Part shown: one piece after another, positions 32,448 through 44,572 of the stretch | Numbering within the stretch: the first letter of the stretch is position 1 | Layout of the letters: every line of letters starts with the position of its first letter | Source of the DNA: Crocodylus rhombifer | Taxonomy: Eukaryota > Chordata > Crocodylia > Crocodylidae | Assembly: GCA_038503035.1 (NCBI GenBank) | Contig: JAVSML010024002.1 | Span: 438,587-502,586 of the forward strand | DNA length: 64,000 bases | Direction of reading: 5' to 3' | Program-made: the position numbers and the translations under genes | Notes under the pieces: model-generated | The model's database searches: none | The model's input: the letters and a program-made list of their open reading frames with translations, nothing else | What the model was told of the DNA's origin: nothing

Positions 32448-33734
32448 TTTTACTGATATTAATGGACATTTTTGGCCATAAGTCTCATTCAAATTCTGGA
32501 TGCTTATGATTCTCACTTAGTTTTCTACAACCAGATACCTTCAAGAGCTATTGAAAATTTGGAGAAAACTGCTATTTTACAAATCCTTCTTGTACTTCTG
32601 ATTTATTTGATTTTCCATTGTAGCCTTTTCACTTAAAATCCTAGTTTGGGATTATTAACACAGCAAAAACGCATAGCATATGAACATAATGGAAATATCA
32701 TACAAATCATTTTCATTTCTTACACCTTCTCGTTATTAGACATTTTAATGACTAATTAGAGTTTCTTGCTCTTTTGGATATGCCATTCCCTAATGGTAAG
32801 ATAATGTTTTGATTGATCTTCAATAGATGTTTTTGCTGGTTTCATTGCATAATTCCTGTGATTATGGTTGATAAAATATCATTCCTGCTTAATGGAGAAA
32901 TGTTGCTTGGTTTTTCAGTGTGAATTATTTTGGGGGTTTTAAGGTGGAAAGCTCTTAAATAAGTTTTAGATTTGAAAAAAAAAGAGAAGGGATTTGAGTT
33001 ACACGTATGTGTATCAAAGAATTTCAAACCAGTATATTCTTTTTGAAGATCATTTTTTGAATCCTCTGGATACATTGCTGAAGGCTGTGTTTTCTAGCTG
33101 TAAAGGACAAGGAAATGGTACCCTTTTATCATGGAAACAGTCTTGGCCTCTGTTATGCATGCTTTAGATGCCTCTGGACAACCCTCCCCTACCTAGGCCT
33201 ATATGCAGACTGCTTGCTCTGCCTTTGTTATCTCTTATATACTGTCAGAATATCAGCATTCACCTCTCCTCTCCTGGCTCTGTCTGTCTTTACTACCCAT
33301 CACTCCAAATTTTGCTGACACTGGAGGTTTCTCCTGTACCACACCTCATAGGTGGAAGGACTTCACTATAACCTATTGCACAGACTCCACACACTACTGT
33401 TCCTCAAACTCTCCTTATGTCAGCTCAATGGAGCTGCCTCCCCAGTGCTTAGTAAGAGCCATACAGAAAGCATATATTGTGACTTGGCTTTATGAATGTC
33501 TTTTTATTTTTTGTGGTTTCAGTCAGCCAAACCAAACATCAAAAACTGGTTTGAATCGACATCAATTTTCCCCTGCCAAAAGAAAAAAAAAGAAAAACAA
33601 AAATCAAATCATGTCTAAAAATATGCTCCAATTGATCCAGAACAAAACTTCTTTTTTTTTTTGCAGGCACCAGTACAAACAGCAAAAGAAATTAAGGAAA
33701 TAGTCACAAACTTTCTGAAATAGGAGCTCTCTCT
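32448..33734. other. Non-coding, no gene seen
   Basis: A 166-codon plus-strand frame at 33203-33703 with two rival frames has no recognisable domain and ends in a lysine-rich tract. A T-rich run followed by gcag at 33650-33666 is a good-looking splice acceptor, but no coding match follows. Confidence 0.4.
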
Positions 33735-33865
33735 TTTATCCTGCAATGGTTACAATAGTCACCTCTGATATGGGAGACTCAGGATTAATTCCTGCCTTTA
33801 TCTGAGGGCTTTTGAACCTGCATCTCTCACTTTTCAGGACAGTAACTTATCCACCATCATATAGT
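33735..33865. repeat. tRNA-like foldback repeat
   Basis: Left arm: tgcaatggttacaatagtca, cctctgatatgggagactca, ggattaattcctgcc. Right arm: cttttgaacctgcatctctc, acttttcaggacagtaactt, atccaccatcatatag. Each arm, read outward-in, resembles a tRNA with an A-box-like (cagtggtta) and a B-box-like (ggttcaattcc) word, one arm inverted relative to the other. Companion copies: 34125-34268 and 50240-50395. It is a repeat, not a functional tRNA. Confidence 0.55.
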
Positions 33866-34124
33866 ATCTTCTGGATCAGGGACCTTCCAGTGTTGCGTTG
33901 ACGATGTTCCACATCGTATAAATAAATCTGTCCCGTTGCCCATGTGAGTGCCTTAATGAGTAGTCTATGACTCATTCCTTCACACTCTATATGAATCCAT
34001 GAGCATTTCATACAAACCAGTTCAGCTCCTACAGGACAAGTGAGCGAGACCCACTTCAGAATATCTTGCAATGTGGTGGTTACAACACCCCTTGAGAGAT
34101 GGGACTTCTGACTGTATTCCCATC

Positions 34125-34268
34125 ACTGCTCCAGTGGATGTTTAGGTGACTGGGCAGAGCACTCTTCTGGGGAGTGAGAGATGTGGGGCCATCACACTAC
34201 AGGCAGCAGTAAGAAAGAAACCTGGATCTCCCATATCTTGGGTAAGTGATTGGGCTATTGAGTTAAAG
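34125..34268. repeat. tRNA-like foldback repeat
   Basis: Left arm: gtgactgggcagagcactct, tctggggagtgagagatgtg. Right arm: gaaacctggatctcccatat, cttgggtaagtgattgggct. Same layout as the copy at 33735 and only 260 bases from it. A tandem pair of the family or two insertions are both possible. Confidence 0.5.
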
Positions 34269-36889
34269 GGCAACTGCAGCTTCAGTTGTTGTTCTGGCAC
34301 CAGATTTGTAAATCTTGTCCCATAACCTGACCAGTGAATTTATGACTGGGCAAGGAATTGTGAGTTATTTCCCTATCCTTATATGCCTTGCATACTCTTC
34401 TTACCACTGGTTCTGCTTCCTTCAGTGGAAGGACACCAACTCCCACAGCAAATTGCTTCCTGTAGCATCCTGTTTGGTCAAGCATCAGCCCTCACTTGGA
34501 GAGAAGACTAGCACCCCCTGAACAAGAACATCCTGCAGCAATCAGGTACTCTAAATGTAAGTACAGGCAGTACTAACTTGGGATGTCTAATTGGACCAGG
34601 CAGAACAGAAGACCAATAGAGAATATTTGTGGTTTTTCACGGTCTGGCCATACTAATGTTTTGGGAATTATGGTATGTAGTCTAGGTTGTTTAGGTTAGA
34701 ACATTGGACACTAAGATGAAAACCCATGGGTAAACTGTGGTTTTTCTGAAGACCATGTATATCCTAAAGAACCCGAAGAACGTTTTTGACAGCAGCTTGC
34801 AAGCCTCTCTCATCCAATGTCTTTTTTATGGAATAAAAAGAAGGCTAAAGGCTTTGCAGATGTAACAGAATGCTTGTGGGGAGCACAGAGCTAAATTATG
34901 ACTTGTGAAAAATCACTGCTTTTGTTGTGCTAAGGCCATATTGGCACAGAATGGCTTAGTTGTTATAGGAATTTATATTTATGCAATATCCAAAAAAGAA
35001 AAATCAAATCCCTGGTCCCTTTTTTAAAAAGAAGACAGTCGTGGATATGAATCTGCAAAGAGATTGCCCTCTTGCAATAATCCCAGGTTTAAAACTCTAT
35101 AAAAGCAAAAGATTCCCACCAAATGCACAGGACAAAATTTGGCCTATATGCCCTAATTTAAAGTCAGTGGGTTCGATAGTTAATATCCTTGATGAAGGAA
35201 CCACTTGGCCACGTTCTAAACTGAGCTCTACTGGGTGAATAGGTTCAGTAGAAAATCAAAGTAATTAAAAAGTCAGTCATAAAAGCTACTGGGGTTTCTA
35301 GCAGAATTGCCTAAAAGAGTTAATGAGCCCTGCCAGAATTTATCCACTGCTTCCCTGAGAAATGCAAGTTGGGGAGCACATGTGTATAGAAGGCCTAGAT
35401 ACACGGGCTTGGAGAGTTAGTCAAGTGGAACCAGTGTCTGTGGAGCCTGATGTGAGAAAATAAAGGATCCAACCTCTTGTTGCTGTTGATGCTGTATTTG
35501 CTGCTTTCCAGTCTCCTCTCAGAGGAGGACCTTACCCAGTATCTATGCATTTTTCCCTAAGTTCCTAGGATACTTTTAATACTGAGTGACAGCACTGCTT
35601 CCCTTAATAAGAACTGAAGTTGAGCTTCCTTTGGTTTGGTTAGTGCATGTGTGTGTTCTCTCAGTCAGAGGCTTGTATGCCCATGGCAACTTCCCTCTCA
35701 AGATGTCCACTTCATCATGTTGTTCTTGGAAGTCTGGAATAGAGAACACTTTTACAATTATTTGCTTCACTTGAGTGAAGATGGAATGGTTCCAGTTGTG
35801 TAAATAGCTCCTGGTGCTCTTCCAGCCTTTCTCCTCACTACCCCATGGAGATGCATTTGCTTAAGCAGGGCATAGGGTGGGAAGATGCACTGTAGGATTC
35901 CTCCTTGTACAAAACTTCAAGCACATCTCAGTTCTTATCTGTAGTATCCCTGCTGTCACAGCCCTTGACCTCTTCTTGAACAGAAAGCATGAGTGGTTTC
36001 ACATTATGTCATGGTTTTATGTTATGGACAATCTGGGTCTAAGAGGAGTCACTAAACTCTGGTGTGCCTCAAGCCAGGAATTTAATTTGGGCCTCTGGAG
36101 ATAAACGATTCATGCACTGGCCAACAGCATACTTGTGTGTTTTTATAAGATCCCTTTGAGGTAACAATAGTACGACAAGTAATAATATTCCATTAACACA
36201 TGGGGTTGGGTTTTGCTCTTGCCTGAAATATCTTGAATAAAACAGAACTTGCATTTCTACAGGATTTATGATGATTACATGAAGTGCTTTTTCCCATACC
36301 CATATACAGTATGAGCTTCACCCATGAATGGATGCTTCCTTAAGTCCTATGAAAGTAGGGTTATGCATGACCCTAGAACCCTACTCAAGTAGAAAACATA
36401 AACCTCAATACACAATGTGTGTCAGTGTATGTGGATGTGTGTGTATGCATACACACACATGCATTTTCCTTACACATAATTGTATTGCTTAGTTTATAGA
36501 CATCCTAATGAGGGTAATATCCTTTGTTTTATATAAAATAATCACATCATTTGCATGACAGTAAAGGATGATGGAAATAATAGCTGTTGTATGAAGACAT
36601 GGTTGTTGGAAGAATGTGATTTCCATTTGCGGAGGATCTGACACACTGATTCAGCAGTAAAAGAAGTTTAAAGCTTGGTAAAGCTTTAATGACCCTCCTT
36701 CAACATGCACATAAAAGTCTAGAGAATGTGAAAATCCTTGAAATAGGAGAAATGGGAGAATGGAAGGGAAAGATGCAGCCCAACCAACATGAAGGAAGTA
36801 AATGTTCATTTTCAGGGCATTATCATTCTAAACACCATTACCTTGTCAATTTTAAGTTCTCCTTTCACTCCTCTTTAACCTCATCTATA
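34269..36889. other. Non-coding, no gene seen
   Basis: No recognisable exon or mobile element. Many overlapping 60-85-codon frames without domains. A perfect 26-base palindrome lies at 36435-36460. Confidence 0.45.
36435..36460. repeat. Perfect palindrome in GT/AC repeat
   Basis: A 26-base perfect palindrome made of alternating GT and AC runs around the centre atgcat. It could form a hairpin or Z-DNA. It probably arose where a (GT)n tract met an (AC)n tract. Confidence 0.85.
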
Positions 36890-37777
36890 GTTTACAGATG
36901 AAACTAAGCTGGGAGGACTAGTAGATATGCTGGAGGGTAAGGCTAGGATTCAAAGTGACCTAGAAAAATCAGAGGATTGGGCCAAAAGAAATCTCACGAC
37001 ATTCAACAAGGACATGTGCAAAGTCCTTAAATTAGGATGGAACAATCCCATGCACCGGTACAGGCCGGGGGCTGACTGGCTGGGCAGCAGCTCTGCAGAA
37101 AAGGACCTGGAGGTTACAGAGGACAATAAACTGAATATGAGCCAGCTCTGTGTCCTTGTTGCCAAGAAGGCTAACGGCATACTAGGCTGCATTGGTAGGT
37201 GTGTTGCCAGTAGGTTAATGGAATTAATTATTCCCCTGTAATCAGCACTGGTGAGGCCACATCTGGAGTACTGTGTTCAGTTTTGGGCCCCCCACTACAG
37301 AAAGGATGTGGACAAATTGGAGAGAGTCCAGTGAAGTGACAAAAATGGTGAGGGGGCTGGGGGACATGACTTATGAGGAGAGGGTGAGTGAACTGGGCTT
37401 ATTTAGTCTAAAGAAGAGGAGACTGAGAGGGGACTTAATAGCAGTCTTCAGCTACCTGAAGGGGGGTTCAAAAGAGGATGGAGCTGGACTGTTCTTAGTT
37501 GTGGCAGATGACACAACAAGGAGCAATGGTCTCAAGTTGCAGCAAGGGAAGTTTAGGTTAAATATTAGGAAGAATTTTCTCACTAGGAGAGTAGCAAAAC
37601 ACTGGAACAGGTTACACAGAGAAGTAGTAGGATCTTCATTGCTGGGGGTTTCAAAACCTGACTTGACAAAGCTTTGGCTGGCATGATCTAGTTGAGGATG
37701 GTCCTGCTTTGAACAGGGGGCTGGACTAGATGGCCTCCTGAGGTCCCTTCCCACCCTGCCTATGATTCTATGATTCT
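36890..37777 (+). mobile_element. CR1 copy, truncated at the catalytic box
   Basis: The copy begins exactly at the reverse transcriptase catalytic box (tttacagatgaaactaagct, FTDETKL where FADDTKL is expected) and runs to gcctcctgaggtcccttccc and a gattctatgattctt tail. It is a close relative of 31325-32447. Everything upstream of the box is missing, as in typical 5'-truncated insertion. Confidence 0.9.
36927..37686 (+). pseudogene. CR1 ORF2 relic: thumb and C-terminus
   Basis: Frame one (36927-37241): LEGKARIQSDLEKSEDWAKR, TTFNKDMCKVLKLGW, EDNKLNMSQLCVLVAKKANG, CVASRLMELIIPL. A stop follows where [12 protein letters not shown] is expected. Frame two (37273-37686): [85 protein letters not shown]. 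Two frames are therefore enough to cover the whole C-terminal third, making this one of the less decayed copies. No catalytic core remains. Confidence 0.88.
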
Positions 37778-39526
37778 TTATAGAGAATCAGGGAAGTAGC
37801 AGTAGCAGCAAGGTAGGGCCACGCAGGGTGGCTTTTTTATTAACTACATGCTCAAGGGGCCAGAGATCAAGGGTTAGCACATGCCTTCTTTCTGGTGTTT
37901 CTAGCCCTTAAATTCTTCACATCCATGCAGTTCTCAAGGGATCCATGACCAACTTGGGGCACCTTTAACGGGACCTCTCTTTGTGACAGCACTGAGCACC
38001 TGCCTTCTGAGAAGCAGATCCTTTAGAGATGTGGACCCAAAACCAGTGCACCCAGAATCATTAATCACCTTTGAAAATCTAGCATAGGGAGTGGGAATTC
38101 CATGACCAAGTAGCTTTTGGAAAAGATCCCAAGGAATTTGCTTTCATTTGCTGGAAGAGTCACTGGCAGAGATGTTTGTTTTCCTGCTGTGATTTCTGGA
38201 AAACAAAGAACAATAAAACACAGCCTATTTCCTGGTAAAAATGTGCGTTAATGTTTTGTCCCTCATTCAATCCAGCTGTACAGTGAGACTTAGTTCTTGC
38301 TGAGCTCTTCAGTTCATTTTTCGTTGCTTCTCATTACACACGGAAGGTATTTTATGTAAAAATGTTGCTTTCAAAAGTATATACATATTTGCAGCTGAAA
38401 GTCTGGGTCAGACTGAAAATCATAGCTTTTGAAAAACGAACTTATTGAAGTATTTTCAATTCACACACTGAAACTAGTACATTACCCTTGTCTTCTCTTC
38501 TCCCTACACAAACCTTTCTTTGTTCACTTGTTGCACCTTACCTTTAATTACTCTGCAATTCTGCAAAGACTTATGCCTGGGCTTAATTTTAAGCATGTGC
38601 AAAGTCCTAGAGAAGTGAGTGTTCAGCACACTTAACGGCTTTTGGCAGCACTGGCACTGGCATATTAAAAAACTTGGGGCATGTCTCACTGTGTTTGCAT
38701 CCTAGAGCACTGTAAAATAAATAAATGAAATCACCCGAAAGTGAAATGGATGGATTTACTTCTTATGCTCAAAGTGAAAGAAAAATACATTTGGGCCCCT
38801 TATCTTTCAAATTTGTGTGGCTTAATGGGACTCTTCGTATGGATAAGGCAGTTCATGTATATACTGCGAGATCAGGGCCTAGATTTAGCGGGGAAAGGTA
38901 GATTTTTAGCAATCAAATGCATTTGTAACAGAGGCTTGGTTTTTATCTTTTTTTAAAGCATTTGTCTCCATTACTCTACAGATCATATATATTCAAACAG
39001 TGTAAATCCACATAGCTCCGCTAAGGTTGCCAGTTTTTGCTAGCTGAGGATTTGACTCTGTAGTTAAACAAACTAAGTTTTATTTTGAATATAAAATAGC
39101 CTGCTGATATTGGAGCATACAAGTTAAGTACAAATTGAATGAAAAGACCTGTTGTAATTAAAATAAAAAGCGTTTGAATAAAGAAGTATTCAAATATATT
39201 TCTATGGAGTTCATATTTTGTAAAGCCTTTATTTCTGTTCTCAAACATTTTTTAAACATTAAGTTCCTTTCTTAGGAAGCTGGTGAAATGGCAGGAAATA
39301 GGGAACATTTAGTAAATTCTTTGGCCATGTGCTATATAAAATTCAGAAAATTAAGGCTGCATCTAGAAATGGTATGTTAGAAAAGGGATACTGATTCCAT
39401 AACTGCTTTTAGTATTCATTTCAGACACGTTCTACTCAAATTTTAAGTGCTAAATCATTGTCAAATTTGAGATGTCGGTAGCACTAACAAAAATAATATT
39501 TTGGGCATGTATGCATGTGCTATTAG
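37778..39526. other. Non-coding, no gene seen
   Basis: No gene recognised. 38570-38640 (cttatgcctgggcttaattt, aagcatgtgcaaagtccta) resembles the old 'aagcatgtgcttaag' dispersed repeat, related to the fragment at 5696. Confidence 0.4.
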
Positions 39527-40180
39527 AAATCATAGACTCATTGAAAATTAGGGTTGGAAGGGACCTCAGGAGGTCACAGCTAGTCCAACCCCCTGCTCAA
39601 AGCAGGACCATCTCCAACTAGATAATCTCAGCCAAAGCTTTGATAAGCTGAGCCTTAAAAACCTCTCTGGGTATCCTGTTCCAATGCTTCACCACCCTCC
39701 CAGTGAGAGTTTTTTTTCTAATATCCAACATAAACCTCCATTGCTGCAACTTGAGACCATTGCTCCTTTTCCTGTCATCTGCCACCACTGAGAACAATCC
39801 AGCTCCATCTCCTTTGTAACCCCACTTCAGGTAGTTAAAGGCTTTTATCAAACCCCCTCTCAGTCTGTTCTTCTTCAGTGTAAATAAGCCCAGTTCCCTT
39901 GGCCTCTCCTCACAAATCAGTCCCCCAGCCCCAAACCATTTTCGCTGGACTCTCTCCAGCTTGTCCACATACTTTCTGTAGTGGGGGGTGGTGGCAAAAC
40001 TGAATACAGTACTCCAGATGTGCCCCCACCCCCAGTGCTCAATGGAGGGGAATAACCATTTCCCTTGACCTACTGGCAACACACCTACTCATGCAGCCCA
40101 GTATGCTGTTAGCCTTCTTGGCAACAATGGCACACTGCTGGCTCATATCTTATTGTTCACTGTAAGCCCAGGTCCTTCAT
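39527..40180 (-). mobile_element. CR1 copy on the minus strand
   Basis: Plus-strand text aatcatagactcattgaaaa, ttagggttggaagggacctc, aggaggtcacagctagtcc begins the reversed 3' tail. On the minus strand a 154-codon frame (39618-40082) includes [60 protein letters not shown] and GRVVKHWNRIPREVF. Upstream words (AVNNKI-SQQCAIVAKKANS type) reach about 40180, where CR1 similarity ends. 5'-truncated. Confidence 0.9.
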
Positions 40181-40804
40181 GTGTAGCTGAACCTCCCCCT
40201 CCCGCCCCATTTGTAGCTAGATACTTCACATTCAGCTACAAAAAAGGAAATACAAAGAAGATTATATTAAAGTTCTGATTCATCTAAATTGATACCATTG
40301 TGACTTCTTCCCCACCGTGCTAACAAAATCCAGCTATGGCTGGTGTTGGCCTTCTTTAATAACCCTCCTTTCAATTGCCATGTTTTTTTGCATTAAGGTT
40401 GTATTTTCCACCTTAGATTTGTTAGGTTAGTTACTAAACTGGCACCTACAGTACAAATGACAGTTAACAATAAACAGCTGAGTGTTGTTTTTGAATAAGA
40501 AACTAAGAGCCCATCAGAAAGACACACACAGGTTAGGTGCCAAAGCCAATTATGCACAAAAATTGTCTGTAAAAACATCTTCCATGTCAATCTCTTGCTG
40601 ACACATCCAAACATACCTTCGTCTCTAGTTGTTTGTAGTCTGAGTTTTCACCCTTTAGCTTTCAAGGACATCTTAGGACATCTACACACGTATATTAATG
40701 GCATCTATTTCATATATGCTTTGCTTAACATAGTTAGATTTATCACACTATTGTAGAATTAATTTTGCTGTGTCACACATGTGAAATTTATTGTTGCCAT
40801 CCTC
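40181..40804. other. Non-coding, nothing firm
   Basis: No gene seen. The phrase ggacatctacacacgta at about 40676 recalls the end of the hAT-like MITEs, but no partner end was found. Confidence 0.4.
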
Positions 40805-40950
40805 AGATTCATAGAATTGTAGAAAATTAGGGTTGGCAAGGATCTCAGGAGGTCATCTAGCCTAACCCTCAGCTCAAAGCAGGACCATCCCCAACTAGGT
40901 GATCCCAGCCAGGGCTTTGTTGAGCTGGGCCCTAAAAACCTCTCTGACAT
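40805..40950 (-). mobile_element. CR1 3' end fragment
   Basis: Reversed CR1 tail: attcatagaattgtagaaaa, ttagggttggcaaggatctc, then ctcaaagcaggaccatcccc and gagctgggccctaaaaacct. Similarity stops at about 40950. Same tail type as 39527-40180, 600 bases away and in the same orientation, but a separate insertion because both have tails. Confidence 0.85.
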
Positions 40951-42124
40951 TCAGAGAATGTCAGGCCTCACACTACCGTGAGGGACCTGAAAAACCATTA
41001 CACATTTAAAGCTGGTTTTGGATTCTTTCTATTTGCTTTTTGGTTTCTAAGCCTTTATGATTTACGTTTTCAAGCAATCCTTTGGAACCGTGAGGACAAG
41101 AACACGAGGACTAGAATCTTCATTTTTTGTAAATAGAAGAATGATTCTATTATGCTATTAAACACCAGAAGTTGGAGCTTCCAAAAAAAGAATCAAATAT
41201 TGCAAAAATTAAGAGAAAATGGTAGGAGCTGGTGATATTAAAACTGTAGAATGAACGAGTCCATTTTTTAAATATTTTTGGTTGACTGGTTTTGGGTTTC
41301 ACTGTAGGGTTAACATCTATGTTGCTCAAATATATGCAAAATCCAATGAGATAGCATAACAGATTACAAGGATTTGAACTGTGTGCAATGGTATGGAGGC
41401 TTTACCAATTAAGTCTGCAAGATACCAAACACCCTCTGCTTCTGTTGGCTGCACTGCACCTTCATAAAACTACTCCTGGAACTTCACTGCTTCCCGAGAA
41501 GTGGAATGAAACTTAGCAGCAGGCAGTAGAGTAATCCTGGGTACCAACCCCAGTTGCTTACTTAGACGGGGTGCAAGAACAGCAGTCCTTCCACTCCTCC
41601 CTGTGCTGCTGCCACAGCTGCCCTGGCCCTTGCCACGGCTGCTGCCCAGACCTTGCTAGTTTTGCCTTTAGCAGCAACACTGCCTCATCATCTGTCAGGG
41701 GAGGAAAAGGAGCAACTTGATAGTCTTATGGCTTCACAAGCAGCCACTACAGTGACTTCATATGGGAGTGAGAAAAGGACTGCACTGTACAAACGGTTCA
41801 TTCCTTTCAGACAAAAGGATTGGCTGGTACATAGCTTGCTTTCATCCTCTGTCAAAAGATAGAAGACTAAACTTTGGGTCAGGGAAGGAGCAAAGGACCT
41901 CCTTGCAACACCTCTCTCTACATCCGCCATGTGCTTCTTGTGAGTTTGCTTAGCCAGTAACAGCAGCCTTAACAAGAGATTGGGGGTGGTGATGTGCCAT
42001 ATACTCACACAAGAGGTAAAGATAAGGTTGGCAGAAAGGGAAGAGGGTTCAATTGCTATGACACCCAGCTATTTTTCATGTGTTGGAAGGTAAAGATAGC
42101 AAAATCTGGAGAGGTGTTAGAGGA
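40951..42124. other. Non-coding, no gene seen
   Basis: No recognisable gene. A 106-codon minus-strand frame at 41688-42008 and its plus-strand rivals carry no known domain. Confidence 0.45.
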
Positions 42125-42372
42125 GAGATATGAAGGACCATGAGTTTCAGGCTTGATATCAGGAGGCAATACTTTACTGCTAGGGCTGCCAGGCTCTGCA
42201 ATGGGCTCCCAAGGGAGGTGGTGCTCTCTCCTACCTTGGGGGTCCTCAAGAGGAGGTTGGATAGATATCTGGCTGGGGTATTATGATCCCAGCACTCGGT
42301 CCTGCCCAGGGCAGGGGGTCAGACTTGATGACCTGTTCAGGTCCCTCCCAACCCTAGAAACTATGAAACTAG
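42125..42372 (+). mobile_element. CR1 3' end fragment, 'gaaactat' tail
   Basis: Words in order: tttcaggcttgatatcagga, ggctctgcaatgggctccca, ttgggggtcctcaagaggag, cttgatgacctgttcaggtc, cctagaaactatgaaact. This is the C-terminal end of ORF2 plus 3' UTR of a CR1 of the same tail type as 19557-22545, 44243 and 58083. Confidence 0.9.
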
Positions 42373-44242
42373 GTAGATCGTCCCAAAATGAATTATTCTC
42401 CCCATATCTGTATCAGTGTGATTCCTTCCCTATCTGATGTACTTAGGTGTCCCTTTGGTGTATTTTTATTTTGTATTGTGTTCAACTTGGCAATTCCCTT
42501 ATGCAGCAAGGAATTTATTTTCAGTTTACAGAAGAGGTAAAAGAGCCAAGGTTAGACAAGTGTTTGGGCATCTATAATATTTTCCTTCACTTTCTCCCAC
42601 AGAAAACTTAAGATCTTTCACTGAGTCTCTTCTACCCCTTATCTTTATCCAGAAAATAATCTGATTTTCCAAACTGATACACTGTGATTTCCAAGTACAA
42701 GAAAAACAGAGAAAGTTTTTACTAGAACCAGCCCACTTCACTTTAGACCTCACTTGGCCGTGTTGAACCTCCCTCACTTGGCGTTTGCTTTTTACATGCA
42801 AGTCATTGTTTTTCTTTTATCCTTTAAAAACAGGGCAGGGAAAAGAACCTTAAGTCCAACTATTCCAAAACAGACTTTTAGAAACAATTTTTGGTAATAA
42901 GAGTTTTTGCAGCATATATATTTATTTCTTGGATTAATGTATCTAAGGGCTGTAAGGAGCCGAAATGACTGCCTGCCTTTTTTAAACCTCATGAGGGTTT
43001 ATTTTGCAATAGAGGCCAAGCTGCTCCATGCCAGATAACTAAGGTTAATGAACAAATTCTCTTATTTTCAAAGTTCACACACAGGTTATAGAAACACTAG
43101 TGATGTGGGCAAGGTTTCTCCTCCTTGCTCCTGGCCCTGGAAAATATACTTTTACACTACTGAATTCAAGAGATCATCTCCCTGACAGGAGCAAAATGTC
43201 TGTGCTTCCATTTCTCCGTCCCTTTTAATAAGATAAAAACAGCCATATGGTACTACTCCAATAGTTGCTTGTTCCTGTATAGATAACAGGTATATAGAAG
43301 TCCGATTGTAGCATTGAAACAGGTTCTATTAAGGAAACATAAAATAGTTTTATATTTTCAAAATGTTTCAGTCATTTTCTGGCTACAACAATTCATTGGA
43401 TATGACTTGATGTTATGTTTTGATCCATTTACTATTTCCTGAAAAAATATTTTCCATCTTTAATGATCACTTTGGAAAATTCTAAAAAGTGGCAATGAGG
43501 ATTTTCAAGGGACACACGGGAGAGAAACTGTTTTAAGCACCTGTTCCACAGTGAGCAGAAGTACAACATTGTTCAGGTGATGGCTCAAAATGATCTCGTG
43601 TTCAGGCTGGCTAATTATATTGCACCTTTTGTTATCAGAGAAGGTCATTTGGATTTTTTATTACATCATGGGCTCCGTGGAGCTTGTATGGACTGAGATG
43701 ATAGCCAGGACAACCCTGAATCTAAAATTCCTTACTTCTTTCCTTGCAGGAAACAGACCATTTTGATTGAAGAAGTCACATCAGTGCTAGAAAGTAAAAT
43801 GGGTAGAAGGGAACTCAAAACTTTCTAGCTATTTGGACTACTGTGAAGACAGAAGTTGGATGCCTAGATTTTCAGCTTTAAACTGGGAAACAAGTCATAT
43901 GGGGTATGTGTAGTAGCTGCTGTAGATGTGATAGGGAGTATTGTAATGGAGGGTTGTTAGGTACAAGGAGAGGGCTATCAAACATTGTGCTGGAGTGCTA
44001 CTGTGGGGTAAAGTACTGTTGCCAAATGTATCGGGGGCCTGCTTGGGGCCAATCTCCACGTGGACCACCCACCTGTTCTTGGGTCAACTGCCTGCTTTCT
44101 CATCCACCATGCCTTGATCTTAATAATTAATTGATAGATATGATTAAGTGGCAGGCTGCCCATTTTCTGCCCCAATGCCAGGGGGCGCTATCTGCAGCTC
44201 CATTCCTCCCCTACACCACAGCCCAAGCCTCACAGATGGCAT
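42373..44242. other. Non-coding; one weak candidate exon
   Basis: No mobile element seen. At 43741-43749 a pyrimidine-rich tract ends in cttgcag; the sequence after it (43750-43828) is open for 25 codons in one frame and then stops. No domain is recognisable and no poly-A signal was found close by. Confidence 0.35.
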
Positions 44243-44572
44243 CATAGTTTCATAGTTTCATAGTAGCTAGAGTCGGAAGGGACCTAGGTAGATCATCTAG
44301 TCCGACCCCCTGCCTGAGCAGGAAAGAGCACCGGGGTCAGATGACCCCGGCAAGGTGCTCATCTAACTTCCTTTTAAAAATCCCCCTGGAAGCTGGTTCC
44401 AGGCCCTAGCCGCCCTGACTGTGAAGTAGCGCCTCCTAATATCTAATCTAAATTTACCCTCTGCCAGCTTATGACCGTTATTCCTGGTCACTCCTGGCAG
44501 CGCACGGGGGAACAGGGACTCCCCCAATACCTGCTGATCCCCCCTGACCAGTTTGTAGCAGGCTGTAAATCG
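44243..44572 (-). mobile_element. CR1 3' end on the minus strand
   Basis: Reversed tail with three 'atagtttc' repeats at 44243-44265, then gagtcggaagggacctaggt, agatcatctagtccgacccc. Further words (ctggttccaggccctagccg, cctgactgtgaagtagcgcc, cagcttatgaccgttattcc) cover the last third of ORF2. It ends abruptly at about 44572. Closely akin to the large copy at 19557. Confidence 0.9.

Noticed and set aside
33203..33703. 166-codon plus-strand frame and the splice-acceptor-like tract at 33666
   Set aside because: No domain, two rival frames in the same place, low-complexity lysine-rich end, and no donor or conserved exon to go with the acceptor.
33735..34268. True tRNA genes
   Set aside because: The A- and B-box-like words are degenerate, the spacing does not give a cloverleaf, and the unit is a foldback repeat with several copies.
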